Below are positions 45,606 through 56,516 of a DNA stretch of 64,000 bases, piece after piece (positions within the stretch are counted from its first letter, which is position 1; the number at the start of each line of letters is the position of its first letter). Source of the DNA: Mangifera indica (lineage: Eukaryota > Streptophyta > Magnoliopsida > Sapindales > Anacardiaceae); NCBI RefSeq assembly GCF_011075055.1, contig NC_058150.1:13359408-13423407 (forward strand). Reading direction: 5' to 3'. The notes below the pieces were generated by a model. That model worked only from the letters and a program-made list of their open reading frames with translations. It searched no databases and had not been told where the DNA came from. Both the position numbers and the translations under genes were made by a program.

Positions 45606-45817
45606 GTGACTCAGGAACTCTCATGGCAAAAGAGAATATTTTAGGTGGCAATGCCTCCAACTTTTATCTAATAACCATAGGGTGAATAATACTTTTAAGT
45701 TGCAGAGGCACTGAAAGATGGTTGGGCATTAGTTGATAAGGATATTGAGAAAGATCAACAACTAAATCCCATCCCAAGGTAGAGGCAGGAGCAGATATTA
45801 ATAGATGAGATGATGTA

Positions 45818-46446
45818 GTGTCAACTGTAAAGGTGTGTAGAAGAGAAGGAAATGGACTAATTGAAGGCGGGCTGATATAAGCTAGGATGTTAAAGGAAGT
45901 GTTAATGTTACCACCATCATCATGTGATCCTTTGAAAGAACATGTCATTGGTGGTAGATTTTGTTATCAACAGTGTCAAAGCAAAGATATATATCCCTTA
46001 TGAACCTTACTGTAACCAAGAAAAACACATAGTTTGGAACAAGGAGATAATTTATTTTTGGCATTTGAATGCAGCCAAGGATAGTAAGCATAATTAAAAA
46101 ATTAAGTTATGCATAATTCAGTGTCAACTATAGAGGTATGTAGAGGAGAAAGAAATGGACTAATTAAAGATAGGTTGATATAAGTTAGGATGTTAAAGGA
46201 GGTGTTGATGCTACCGTCATCATTATGTGATCTTTTGAAAGGAAAAACCTTTTCATCAAAAAGAACATGTCATTGGTGGTAGATTTTGTTATCAACAGTG
46301 TCAAAGCAAATATATATATCCCTTATAAACCTTACTATAACCAAGAAAAACACATAGTTTGGAACGAGGAGATAATTTATTTTTGGCATACGAACGCAGC
46401 CAAGGATAGTAGGTATAACCAAAAAATTAAGTTGTGCATAATTCAG
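45818..46446. repeat. Tandem duplication inside copia A
   Basis: Copy 1 is 45818-46120 (303 bp); copy 2 is 46121-46446 (326 bp), head to tail. Both start GTGTCAACT and end GCATAATTCA. They differ by scattered substitutions and about 22 extra bases (CCTTTTCATCAAAAAGAACA region) in copy 2. Confidence 0.88.
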
Positions 46447-46763
46447 TTTTTCACAAAGTAATTTTTGGTACGGTAAAAGATGGTCGAGATAGGGGGTAGG
46501 GAGATGATTAATCATGTACATGACAGCGTTGAATGCATAATGCCAAAATTGTGTAGGCAAATTAGCATGATATAATATTGCAAGGCCGGTTTGAACAATA
46601 TTGCGATGCTTTCTCTCAGCACAGATATTTTGTTCTGGCATGTATAGGCATGAGTACTGTTAGGGAATACCATGGTTGGCAAGATAGCATTCCATGGTTT
46701 AAAAATCACCACCCCAGTCAAACTAAAAACTTTTAATAGGGTAACCAAAATATTTTTCAACAA
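46270..46763 (-). pseudogene. pol: Copia A integrase core, second half
   Basis: Contains MPEQNICAERKHRNIVQTGL and LPTQFWHYAFNAVMYMINHL, the block around the catalytic Glu (normally PQQNG.AERKHRHI; Glu at AERKH is present). Downstream of this lies the linker to RT. The frame is shifted near 46640. Confidence 0.87.
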
Positions 46764-46903
46764 TGCAACGAAATTTAATGAAACAATTAACGGCCTCAGA
46801 TTTGTACTTAATAAAATATATGCATGAATATTTGCTTAAATGATCATTAAAAAACATGATAATTGGCACCATTTATTAAGGAAATAGGGTAAACAAATTA
46901 ATT

Positions 46904-47338
46904 CTAGAGGAGTAGAAGTATTAAAATCAGAGGAAGGAAATGGTAATTGAGGGCATTTGTTGATGCTTTAAGCACAACAGCAAGTATGAACATCATTAAC
47001 AAAATTAATATCGAAGTTTTGCAAGGCGTGTTTAACAGTGAGGACGAAAGCATGTCTAAGATATGCATGCCAAATGGACAATGCAGAAGAAAAGGCATTG
47101 TAACCACCAGAAAAAGACTGAAATGGCTCCAAAGAAAGAGAATATAACCCCTTGTTACTTGGGCCTTTGTACAAGATTGCTTAAGATGCCAAATTTTAAT
47201 CAGAAAATAGTCAAGAAAAAATTCCAAAGAAACATGATTAGTACGAATAAATGCATTAACAGAAAGTAAATTTTGACAGGCAGATGAAACATGGAGAATA
47301 TTTTGAAAAGAAAATGGCTTAGAATTTAGAGAAAACAT
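46904..47338 (-). pseudogene. pol: Copia A pre-integrase region
   Basis: Opens FSLNSKPFSFQNILHVSSAC then QNLLSVNAFI, the LKNVLHVP..NLLSV block at the protease-integrase boundary of copia pol, continuing to the HxxxH/CxxC zinc-binding area in shifted frames. Two overlapping frames show at least one frameshift near 47150. Confidence 0.78.
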
Positions 47339-48176
47339 TGTGGAACCAACATAAGTAATTAGGAGTGTTTTACCATCTCTGATAACAAGTTCTTATGGTC
47401 TTGCATATTCAAAGTGACTGCCTAGGTTCCTATATCATTGGTCAAGTGATAAGTGGCATCAGAATCAATAACCCATGATTTAGAAGTACTAAAGAATGTG
47501 GTGAGGTTATTGCGAGTTTGAGCTACAAGTTGATTTAAAGCATAAGTATCTTGCATCCATAGGGAAGGGCATTACTTTGAGACATGTCCAAAACCATGAC
47601 AATTGTAGCACATGGTGGAGAATCATGAGAGATATTGCCATTCAAAAACTTATTTGAAAACTAGTTAGGTAAACCACCCAAAGGACAAGTAGAAGGAATG
47701 AAATTTGAAAATGAGCCAAATGAAGAATGACCCTTATAACTATGTCCAACTGAGGTCTGCCTGTCACTGGACCTCTGCCTCTATTGTTAGATTGACAAGA
47801 AGTGCATTACATTAAAGGAATAATGATATCAGTAACAATCCATCAAGGTCATCAAAGGACATAACAATAAGATGTGATTCAATATTACGAACAAATGAGC
47901 GATATGCTGATCCAAGACTAGAAAGTATCACATCAACAAAATCTTCATGTATTTTGGAATAGAATCATTGTCTCAATGGAGATTGTTCAATTAGACCTTC
48001 AATTGTCATACCTGTGTTATAGAACTAGACTCATATGTCTATACAAGTTTTTGCCATGCTTCTTTTGTAGAAGAGACCCCAATAACTTTAGGTAAAACTA
48101 TTTCAAAAAGAAAGCTAATTATTCAACTCAAAAAAAGTTGATCTTTGTTGAACTAGGATATGTAGGCAAGATTAAT

Positions 48177-48395
48177 TTATGTCTCGTTAATAAATTTTGG
48201 CAGTGGAGCTTGAGTGTCATCAATATGGTATGCTAAGTTATATTCATGTAATCGGGGCAAGAGTTGAGTCTGCCATAACAAATAATTAAAATAGGTGAAT
48301 TTCAAGGGTAAGAGACGTGCTACATTAGGAAAATGAGCAAGAAAAATTTGGGTGGATGAATTTGCTTTATTCATGACTGCTTTGTCTTCAGCCAT
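48177..48395 (-). pseudogene. gag: Copia A gag N-terminus
   Basis: Seventy-two residues beginning MAEDKAVMNKANSSTQIFLA, then LPLKFTYFNYLLWQTQLLPR: the N-terminal substrate-like block (LTPSNYLLWRTQ style) of plant copia gag. It starts 45 bases from the primer site, as expected. Confidence 0.82.
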
Positions 48396-48439
48396 GAAAA
48401 CAAAAAAAAAAAGAAAGAGGAGTTGTGAAGCCTAGGAAA

Positions 48440-48451
48440 GCTATGATACCA
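48440..48451 (-). promoter_or_regulatory. Primer-binding site of copia A (initiator Met tRNA)
   Basis: On the minus strand TGGTATCATAGC, one base off the usual TGGTATCAGAGC. It directly adjoins the LTR end (TG at 48452 on plus). Confidence 0.8.
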
Positions 48452-48653
48452 TGTAAAACTTTATTGGCATTTCAAGACTTTTTATTTGCATTAATATCAC
48501 AATATAAATGTTACACATATGGGTTATATATGGTTCGATGAGATACAACAAACTATATGGTTGGATGAGATACAATATAATATATGGCCAAGGTATGAGT
48601 TAAACAATACACAACAGAATATATGATGCTATGTATGTACATGTGAGTTGGCA
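48452..48653 (-). repeat. Copia A 5' LTR (short)
   Basis: From TGTAAAACTTTATTGGCA to about GAGTTGGCA. The inner end is fixed by the primer site. The outer end is inferred from where plus-strand copia RT coding starts (about 48655). It contains a repeated GATGAGATACAA word (48537-48570). Confidence 0.55.
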
Positions 48654-48654
48654 T

Positions 48655-49605
48655 GAGTTATTCGTATCAAGTAGGAACAATTTTATTTCTTTAGTTTTGT
48701 ATGTTGATGACATAATGTTTTTTGCTAATAAGAAATATCTCTTTGAGAATTTTGAAATGAAAGAAAAGATTGCTAAGGTTGTCTCAAAAAGCCTATATTA
48801 ATAAAATTCTAAAGAGATTTAAGATAGATAAATGCTCAACAATGATAGTTCCAATACAGAAAGGGGATAATTTAACCTTTTGCAATGTCTAAAAAATGAA
48901 TTGGAATAAGAGCAAATGAAAATATTCCTTATGCATCAGTTGTTGGGAGTTTAATGTATGCTTAAACTTGCACTAGACAAGACATTAGTACTGAAATCAA
49001 AATGTTGGGTAGGTATCAAAGTAATCCAAGTTTGGATCACTAGAAAGCTACAAAGTTCCAAAATACTTACAAGGAACTAAGGATAATATACTCACTTATA
49101 AATGGTCCAGTCATCTTAAGGTGATTAGATATTCATATTCAAACTATTTTAAATGTGTTGACAAAAGAATTATTGAATCTGAAAATGTTAGGTTCATTGA
49201 AAATGGCAATACTAGTGCCAGTGAAAGAATACATGATATTGCCATTTAAGATGTTAAAGTGGAAGTTGTTATACCCAAAACTTCTATAATTGTAGCTTCC
49301 CACTATTCATGGATTATGGTTGTGGAACTTTACTTCAGGACATGGGGCTGTTGACAATATTGACAAGCTGTTAAAAATTAACTTTACTGTAGTTTTCTTC
49401 TTTAAAAACAACAAGTATTCTAGAGGTGCTATGTATATGGAAATAAAATACTTTATTGTTAAAGAAAAAGTTTAGAAACAAATAGCATCAATTGAACACA
49501 TTAGTACTAATCTTATGATTACAGATCCTTTAACATAAGGATTACCTCCCAAAATAGTTAATGAGCATGTTGAAAGGATAGGAATTATTGGATGTCATTA
49601 ATGAT
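48655..49605 (+). pseudogene. pol: Copia element B RT and RNase H fragment
   Basis: Plus-strand, opposite to copia A. The RT box YVDD is at 48700-48711 in VLYVDDIMFFANKKYLFENF. Then NIPYASVVGSLMYA (the GSLMYA block), and near the end KQIASIEHISTNLMITDPLT with KIVNEHVERIGIIG, the closing RNase H blocks. Several stops. RT blocks before YVDD are absent because copia A sequence begins there. Confidence 0.85.
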
Positions 49606-49990
49606 ATTATATTATGTTTATATTAAGTTTATGCATTTGACACTCTAAGCTCACTTAAGAGTTTCTAATATTTCCTATTTTCTATTTGTATACATTATTG
49701 ATATAGAATAATGTTGGCAGGAATAGTCTTATTAAAGACATTAAAGTTAAACTGTTGTAATCATCTTTAATAAAGATCATGTTAAGTTGGAAGTTGGTGT
49801 TGTGGTACATGGAAGGGATTGTATCAAGAGAAAATGACATACAACTGCCATGATTCGCATTAATATTTTAACTTAATAATGATGTAATGTTATAGTCAAT
49901 GTAAAAAAGACTTTGGTATAAAAGTTTTGTGCACATAGCATACTTTTTATTAAATTATAAAAGTAATATCATATGAGCCAAGTTGGAGAA
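49606..49990. other. Copia B 3' untranslated region and polypurine tract
   Basis: Non-coding, ending AAGTTGGAGAA directly before TGTAATAC at 49991, a good polypurine tract. Confidence 0.65.
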
Positions 49991-50250
49991 TGTAATACTT
50001 TTGGCTCACATGACACATTAAAAGTTTAATTTATCAAATATAATAGTATTTATTTGATAAAATAATTAATATTTAATAAGACTTTCAATACTTAAATTTT
50101 ATTGGCAAATTTAAATATGTAACTTCTTATGATAAAAGTATATACTATTCATGATGAAAAGATGTGACTTTTTATAAATATATGACTTTTGACGGGAATT
50201 CACAATTAACTCAATAAATAGAAATTGGTCCTCTTTTTACCCTTTACACA
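49991..50250 (+). repeat. Copia element B, 3' LTR (5' part)
   Basis: Starts TGTAATACTTTTGGCTCACA after a polypurine tract; aligns with 45367-45605. The LTR probably continues to about 50400, but its far end could not be fixed because the other copy is truncated. Confidence 0.72.
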
Positions 50251-50540
50251 GACCCTTACTACATAATCAACACAACTAATAGCAACATCTTATAGAAAAC
50301 CTTATATTTTTTTTATCAATCATTAAACTAAGGGATCAAGTAAGAGAAATCCGCATCCTCCAAATTCTTTATGAATTCTTTTTATGTTTGGTACGTTTCA
50401 AAATACAGTGGATCAAGGTACGTTTTTTCTATCTTTAGTTTATGTAAAAAACATAAAGTTTTAAAATTTATGAGCATGATATTTTGATGTTTAATATTTT
50501 CTCCTTAAATATAATTATCATGACTTATATTATGGGCATA

Positions 50541-52591
50541 TATAATGTCCTCAAGTACGTTTAAGAGGCATTTATGTCTTTTAACCCTGCTTTAAGACAT
50601 TTCCAATATTAAATAAATATGTCCAAATGTATGTAGATATATATAGATATATAAAAGAAAAACAAAAAAAAAAGAAAGAAAGAAAGAAAACTACAAAAAA
50701 AAAATATCTATATAAAATAAGCCAAAAAGGCTAAAAGACAAACCAAAAGGCATTTTCATCTTCTTCTCCCATCCTTTCCAGAAGCTTAGCCTTTTTTATG
50801 CTTTTTTCTTTGTTTTTGGAAGAAAAAGTAAGGATTTGAAAGGGTTTTGGAAGACAAAGTGAGGAAAAAAAGAATAGGAAGCACTTTGGAAGCCTTAATA
50901 ACCAAAATATTTCCTCCTTTTCTTTTTACCTATGTTTATATATATTAGATGTATGTTATATGAATATGTTAGTGTGTTTTGGTGTTGATTTAAGGTGGTT
51001 TTGATGACAAAAGAAGTAAGACAAAGAGGAGAGAGTCAACTTGACAAAGATTGGCTTAAAACAAGGTAAGTGGAATCATTCTTAGCATATTTCATGTTTT
51101 ATGTTTTTGGTTCTTTGACTCTATGTTATAAATGATGATTTTTGAAGTTGAGAAATGTTGTTGTGCCATTTGGGATATCTATGTGTGTGATTTTGTCATG
51201 ACAGAGAGCTAGATAATATTTACAATTTTACCACTAATTTGTCCTATGTTTTGACTGTCTTATCTGATGAATCATGAGTGCTATTGTAGATTGTTGGAAA
51301 GCTTTTTGAATCTTTTTTTCAATGATATTAGCTTATATGAATTAGATACTATTTGGACTGTTAACTTGCATAAACAAAAAGATTGTCTTATCAAATAAAT
51401 AATAAATACAATTTTTTGCCATTGATTTCGTCTCACATTTTGACTATCTTCTCTAATGAATCATAAATACTATTATAGCTTGTTGGAAAACTCTTTGAAT
51501 CCTCTTTTTAATGACATATAGCTTGTATGAATTAGAGGCCATTTGGACTATTAAATTACATGAACAAAAACACTGTCCTACCAAATAAATAGTAATTTAC
51601 AGTTTTTGGAAAGAAAGAAGGAAAGAAAATGAGGAGAAAAAGAAAAGAAAGAAAGGAAAGAAATGAGAGAAAATAAAAGAAAAATAAAAGAAAAAAAAGC
51701 AAGAAAAGGAATTTGGGGGTCAAGATTCAAGGGTTGTCCCAAGAGTATGGTTTGATGGGTTATGGATAGTTTTAGACAGAAGCAAGATTAGTAAGAGATA
51801 ACACATGCATGCATGCTACGAACTATAAGAGGGCACTTTACGCTAAACCACTCACAGTAGGGCACGTCCGCGATAGGACACATACGTCGTAAGACATAGA
51901 CCCACAGTAGGGTCTACTCGTAGTAAAGCACAATTTAGATTCAAAAATAGTATAGTAAGAGAAAGAAAGAGAGCTCGAGCTTAGAAAAGTGCTAAATCTC
52001 TGTAGTCAGCTTCTAGAAAGTATTAGATGGACACCATATGGGACAAAGTGTGACCTAAACAATAAAGGATGAACTAGATTATCCCCTCAATTCCTTGAGG
52101 AGGTTATGATGTGAGATTAAGTCTTGAGGGTGATTTAGAACAGGAAAATAGATAATTTAGTTAATTCTTTCCCTTTACTGAATGTGCTTATCTCTCATTT
52201 CCTTTATTTCATGATTGCAGGTATAGGTGATCAAGGTAGCTACGAGGCAGGGTCAAGTCAGCGAAGATAGATCCAAGCTAGAGCAAGTTATCTATGGGTT
52301 TGTTACATGCATAGGATATTGTTGACTTTTGACCCTATTCAGATAGTTGTATAGTTGTATCTATAGGGCATGTACATGATTACTCCATGATCTCAGATGT
52401 TTTTAGATGAGTTTTCATATGGGATATATACATCTTTTATTCATTTCTAGATTTTTAGTTTTCTCAGAATAATTTCAGAACACTTTTAGCGATGAGTTCA
52501 TTTTAAAATTTGTTTTAAAATAAACGTTCCAAATATTAATTTGTAACATTTTTCCTTTCAAAAGATAGCACTCTTGGGGAGGGATGTTACA
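50541..52591 (+). mobile_element. Probable solo LTR, about 2.05 kb
   Basis: Begins TATAATGTCC (a worn TGTAATGTCC) and ends GGGATGTTACA, the TGTAA...TTACA type of end found on long plant gypsy LTRs. Flanks are GCATA (50536-50540) and ACATA (52592-52596), a 4-of-5 target duplication. The inside shows purine-rich runs (51600-51700) and a GTAGGGCAC.../CGTAAGACATAGACCCACAG repeat block near 51850-51930, and no coding. It sits inside a minisatellite that continues on the right. Confidence 0.55.
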
Positions 52592-52760
52592 ACATAATTG
52601 ACTTACATTATGAGGATAATTAATTGTTTTTATGAATATAATAATGGCTTACATTATGAGTATAATTATTTGTCGTTTTATGAATATAACAATGACGTAC
52701 ATTAAGGGCATGATAATTGTTTCTGCTTGAGTGTAATTATTATGACTTACATATGATACA
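52592..52760. repeat. About 58-bp minisatellite, three units
   Basis: Units of the form TGACTTACATTATGAGGATA ATTATTTGT TTTATGAATATAACAA follow in tandem. A partial unit also lies at 50515-50540, left of the solo LTR, so the LTR landed inside the array. Confidence 0.65.
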
Positions 52761-54150
52761 CATTATATATACAAATCAATACGTCTTTTTAGAGATTTAA
52801 TAAAGTAACAAAGGTGTATTTTAGAAAATTTTAATATTTCATAAGAGTTTATATATTTTTCAAAATGATGATGTATAAATTATAATGTATTATTATTTTA
52901 TTATTACTAAATTAAGAAAATTATATTGTGATATAATACGATACTTGATACATGATACAAAAATTAGATTTATAACACATGATACGATATACAATTCGAC
53001 TACCAAAAAATTTATTATGGTTATTATGGTTCTCGAAAGTGGGTAAGGGATTAAGATAAGTTGATATCATGTAATAGTCTATTTTCAAGTAATTGAGATA
53101 ATCATAATTAACATTAATACTAATTGCCTTAACAACAAAATCATTTCTCTTTGAGATAAGTTACAAATCACAATCCGCCGTAAATGCATCAATATTGGTA
53201 TGTTACAATGTATATACCTTAATTATGAATCATCCCTTGAAGAAAAAGTGAGAGCCAACTGTTGATGAATGTATATGGGGTTCGAAATTGGCATACCATT
53301 CGATTTGAATCATATCAAATAATTATCAAAATAATATTGTTTTTATCTATTATTAGATGAAACGATATCATTTTATCGATGAGCTATAAACTTGACCCAT
53401 AAATTTGAGTTCTAAACTCATATCAAGCTTCAACCTTCAACCTTCAACCTTCAAACTTAGGAATTGAGTACTAATTTTTTTAGTATTCAAGTAAGTGAAA
53501 ATGATATATTCAAAAATTCTCGTGTGTTTTCAAATTCTTCTTCTACACTTCAAGTTAGTTTAAGTTTTCACTCTCAAATTCAGCTCTTGAGCTAAGCTCA
53601 AGCTTCATGTTAGCTAGTTTGAAGAGTTTGCAAGCTCACGACTTGACTCAAGTAAATTATTAATAAATCCTCAATAGTTTTTACCTCCTTAAAATCTTAC
53701 TTTTTAAACTTTGAATATAATGAATAATTAATAAATATAAAAGTTATAGGACTTAAAAGTAAATTTTTTAAAAATTAAATGGTTAAAATAATATTTTTAA
53801 TTGAACTCCAGACTTGACCTAATTGTTTTCATTTCGAGCTCACTTATATATTTTTTTTAATAACGAGAAAACTAATTTGAATTAGATCGCTTATTTGGGA
53901 CTAAACCAAACACATCAAATAGGTAAAATCTCAAGTCCAATTATTAACTTTACAATCACTATACAAATTAGGTTAAAAATTTAATTTTGATATGATACTG
54001 TCGAATCTCAAATCTAAACCCTTTCAGTTAGAGATTTCACATTTTTATCGCTCCAAATACCAGCGCCTAGGCTTCCTTTTGTTCTTGCCCTTCCTTTGCT
54101 GACTAGTATATGCAATGTAAACTCTTTGATTTGACAATCTTGCTAATCAA
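52761..54150. other. AT-rich spacer with dispersed repeat and GAGCTCAAGCTT-rich part
   Basis: 52900-53190 is the dispersed repeat shared with 34885-35160. At 53420-53460 CTTCAACCTT is repeated. 53390-53850 is rich in CAAGCTC words like the inside of the TIR elements at 8751 and 15231. No gene. Confidence 0.45.
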
Positions 54151-54162
54151 AAGACGAGTCCA

Positions 54163-54354
54163 TTGGCAGCTAGCTCCAAGGAAAAGAAATATCTTGACTA
54201 TTTCTTCCACGCACGTGAGGAAGTGAAATTAAACTTTCCTATATCTATCTTTCATAAAAGTAATGATGTCACAAAGAACAAGATGCTCTGTTGTAAAGTT
54301 TGTGCAAGAGAACAATTTTCAGGCTTGACTTTGAGGCTAGTACTAGGAACATAA
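54163..54354 (+). other. Open frame of 63 residues, unrecognised
   Basis: Open from an upstream non-ATG codon: AASSKEKKYLDYFFHAREEV, then NKMLCCKVCAREQ with a CC..C cluster. Unlike most frames here it has balanced amino acid use, so it might be an exon or transposon relic. It ends at the start of a 98-bp tandem duplication. No family recognised. Confidence 0.3.
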
Positions 54355-54512
54355 CAGCTCTTGAGTTTTAATTGTTTAATGTGATCATTTTACCTTTAAA
54401 AGAATAGTTCGACTTAAACAAGATTTACGGCCAGTACTAGGAACATAATAGCTTTAGAGTTTCAATTATTTGGTGTGATCATTTCAATTTTGAAAGAACA
54501 ACCTGACTCCAA
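54319..54512. repeat. About 98-bp tandem duplication
   Basis: Two head-to-tail copies sharing CTAGTACTAGGAACATAA.AGCT and TGTGATCATTT, differing at a number of positions. A short CA microsatellite (54523-54545) follows. Confidence 0.7.
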
Positions 54513-54553
54513 GATATATACACACACACACGCATGCACACACACTAGGATCA

Positions 54554-55050
54554 ATGCCAATAGCTTCTATTTATAAAGTTCAATACAAACTAATGCAATT
54601 TGCCTTTGAGTTAAAAGTTGTTAGGCATGATCAAAAAGAACACACAATTTTATTCTGAACAAATTTAAATAGGTCAAATAGTACGGTATCAAAAACAATT
54701 AGTTGGGATCAAATTACTCTAAACCCAAAAATTAGGGATTAGATAGAGTAGTTACACCCTTTAACCAAAAAGTAATACAAGAAGCATCCAAACCAATTTA
54801 AAATACAAAAATAGATAGTATCATCGTGAAATCGGATGGAAGTGTAACAATTAGATTTAACAAACCACCAAAGATAAGTATTGATAATATCTAAACTTCA
54901 TTTTCAAGATTAAAAATGAAACAAACTTATGAACCACAAAGATTTCCGTGGCTCTTCAATCTGAAGATCTAGCTCAATAAGAATAAATATCTAAGGAATA
55001 AATAATTTTTCAAATATTCTAAAACCCTACTATTTCATCAAAACACAGGC
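54554..55050 (+). pseudogene. Pararetrovirus remnant, upstream coding-like region
   Basis: An ATG frame at 54554-54658 (34 codons) and a second piece at about 54826-54894 (reading SDGSVTIRFNKPPKISIDNI before a stop) show coding-like composition on the same strand and just upstream of the better pararetroviral frames. The position would suit a movement-protein region, but the match is too short for a firm call. Many stops; non-functional. Confidence 0.4.
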
Positions 55051-55060
55051 ATTCCAAAGA

Positions 55061-55345
55061 ATGTCTCCTACTCATTCTCAAATGACCAATATCTTTGAAA
55101 ATATATCAGAATTAAATGTGAAAGAAAAATTTGAAATAAACAAAGAAATATTGAGAAAAGAATTTTATTCTGAAATTAATGAATCCAAAAGAAAACAGTT
55201 TTTCAAGATATACACCAAAGAAGAAAGAGATCGAATTGAACATAAATATTATGATTATTTAGAAGAAAATTGTGTACATATACCTTTTTTCCAATTGTTC
55301 TATGATGAAGAAACAATTAATGTACAAGAAAAAACAAAAACATGA
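55061..55345 (+). pseudogene. Pararetrovirus polyprotein fragment (charged region)
   Basis: Ninety-four residues open, highly charged (Lys/Glu-rich, probable coiled coil at residues 15-60). Coding similarity of style continues past the stop (55345) up to the hAT insertion at 55438 and again after it (56517 onwards). It is the upstream part of the caulimovirid-like polyprotein. Function of this part is not clear. Confidence 0.5.
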
Positions 55346-55429
55346 AAAATATTAAAAGGCATGGAAATTAAGAATTTAGAGTCGATACATCCCCCATTAG
55401 GAGAAATTTCAATACCCCACAAAGTAATA

Positions 55430-56516
55430 GTTTTAACCAAGGTTTCCAGAATTGAACCAGAATAAAAACTGTTTTGATTACTGGTTTCGATTAGACCGTT
55501 TTGACCAGTCGGTCTAACCGAATTTCTAGTTTTATATAAAAACCTAAAAAAATTATATCTAATTACATATGTTTTACACACTTAATTTTATGCTATACAT
55601 ACTTTTTAATTTAGATCAGATAAAACATGCGTTGATATACTATAACAAATAAATTATGTAACATAACCATTACAAGACAAATTAAAACAAAAATCAAATC
55701 TACTATATTAAACAAAACACATGGACAAATAGAAGTTCCAACTTCCAAATTTTTAGAAACCAACTATATTACGAATGGAGTACATCCAATAAGACTAGTT
55801 CAAATACATAAAAATTACAAAAACAAAATTAATATATAAATATGAACATATAATTGCATACTGTAATTGAAAATTACAAATACAATAACAAGTAAATTGA
55901 CTAACAAATAATTAAATCAATTAAAATAAATTAAATAACCTAACAAAACAAAAAACCAAAGTTATTAACTTAACAAAAACCAAAACAGCAACCTACCGGA
56001 GTTCCTTCTCAGACCTTTTCTATTGTTCTAATCTTCTATTTTCTTCTCTATTCAAGTAAACCAAAATTTATGGTTTTCATCTACCATCACAGCAGCAGCC
56101 GTCAACTGTTCTTCTGTTGTCGTCAACCGTCATCTAAACCTATGAATTCGACGTCAACCATTGTCGTCAATTACCACAAAAATAGTTGTTAACACCCATC
56201 ATCGTCAACTGTACCAGAAATAGTCATTGTTGTGGTTGTCGGCAAAAGATCATAGCAGCAATGGCGCTTTGAATGGAGAACTAGAGAAGGGTTGTTGGCA
56301 GCCAAGGTTTTCAGAAATAAAAAAAATAAATTGATTTTATATAAAAAAAGAGAACCATTTTATGCTTGAACCGGGTTGGGCCGTGAGTTTGGCACGAACC
56401 GTCAGTTCGTCTTTGGCCCAATCTGAAATCAAGCAAAAAATGGTTTTATTGGTTATAGGAATCATGAATAGTACCGATTCACAATCTGATCTGATTCTTT
56501 AATCCTTGGTTTTAAC
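55430..56516. mobile_element. hAT-like non-autonomous element with 8-bp target duplication
   Basis: The element is 55438-56508 (1071 bp), flanked by the perfect 8-bp direct repeat GTTTTAAC (55430-55437, 56509-56516). Ends: CAAGGTTTCC on the left and, reverse-complemented, CAAGGATTAA on the right. An 8-bp duplication and CAAGG/CAGGG-type tips are features of the hAT superfamily. No transposase; the inside has GTCGTCAAC/CGTCAACTG short repeats at 56095-56200. Discounting the element and one duplicate, the viral frame on both sides is continuous, so it landed in a then-older coding sequence. Confidence 0.85.

Larger units (their letters stand above)
45664..48451 (-). mobile_element. Ty1/copia element A, gag to integrase, truncated before RT
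   Basis: Reads leftwards from a Met-tRNA primer site (48440-48451) through gag (48177-48395), a gag/pre-integrase part (46904-47338), integrase (46270-46763) and the post-integrase linker ending HPMVIR (45664). RT and RNase H are missing, and no matching 3' LTR is present on the left. Frames are broken throughout, and the integrase end carries a tandem duplication (45818-46446). Confidence 0.87.
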
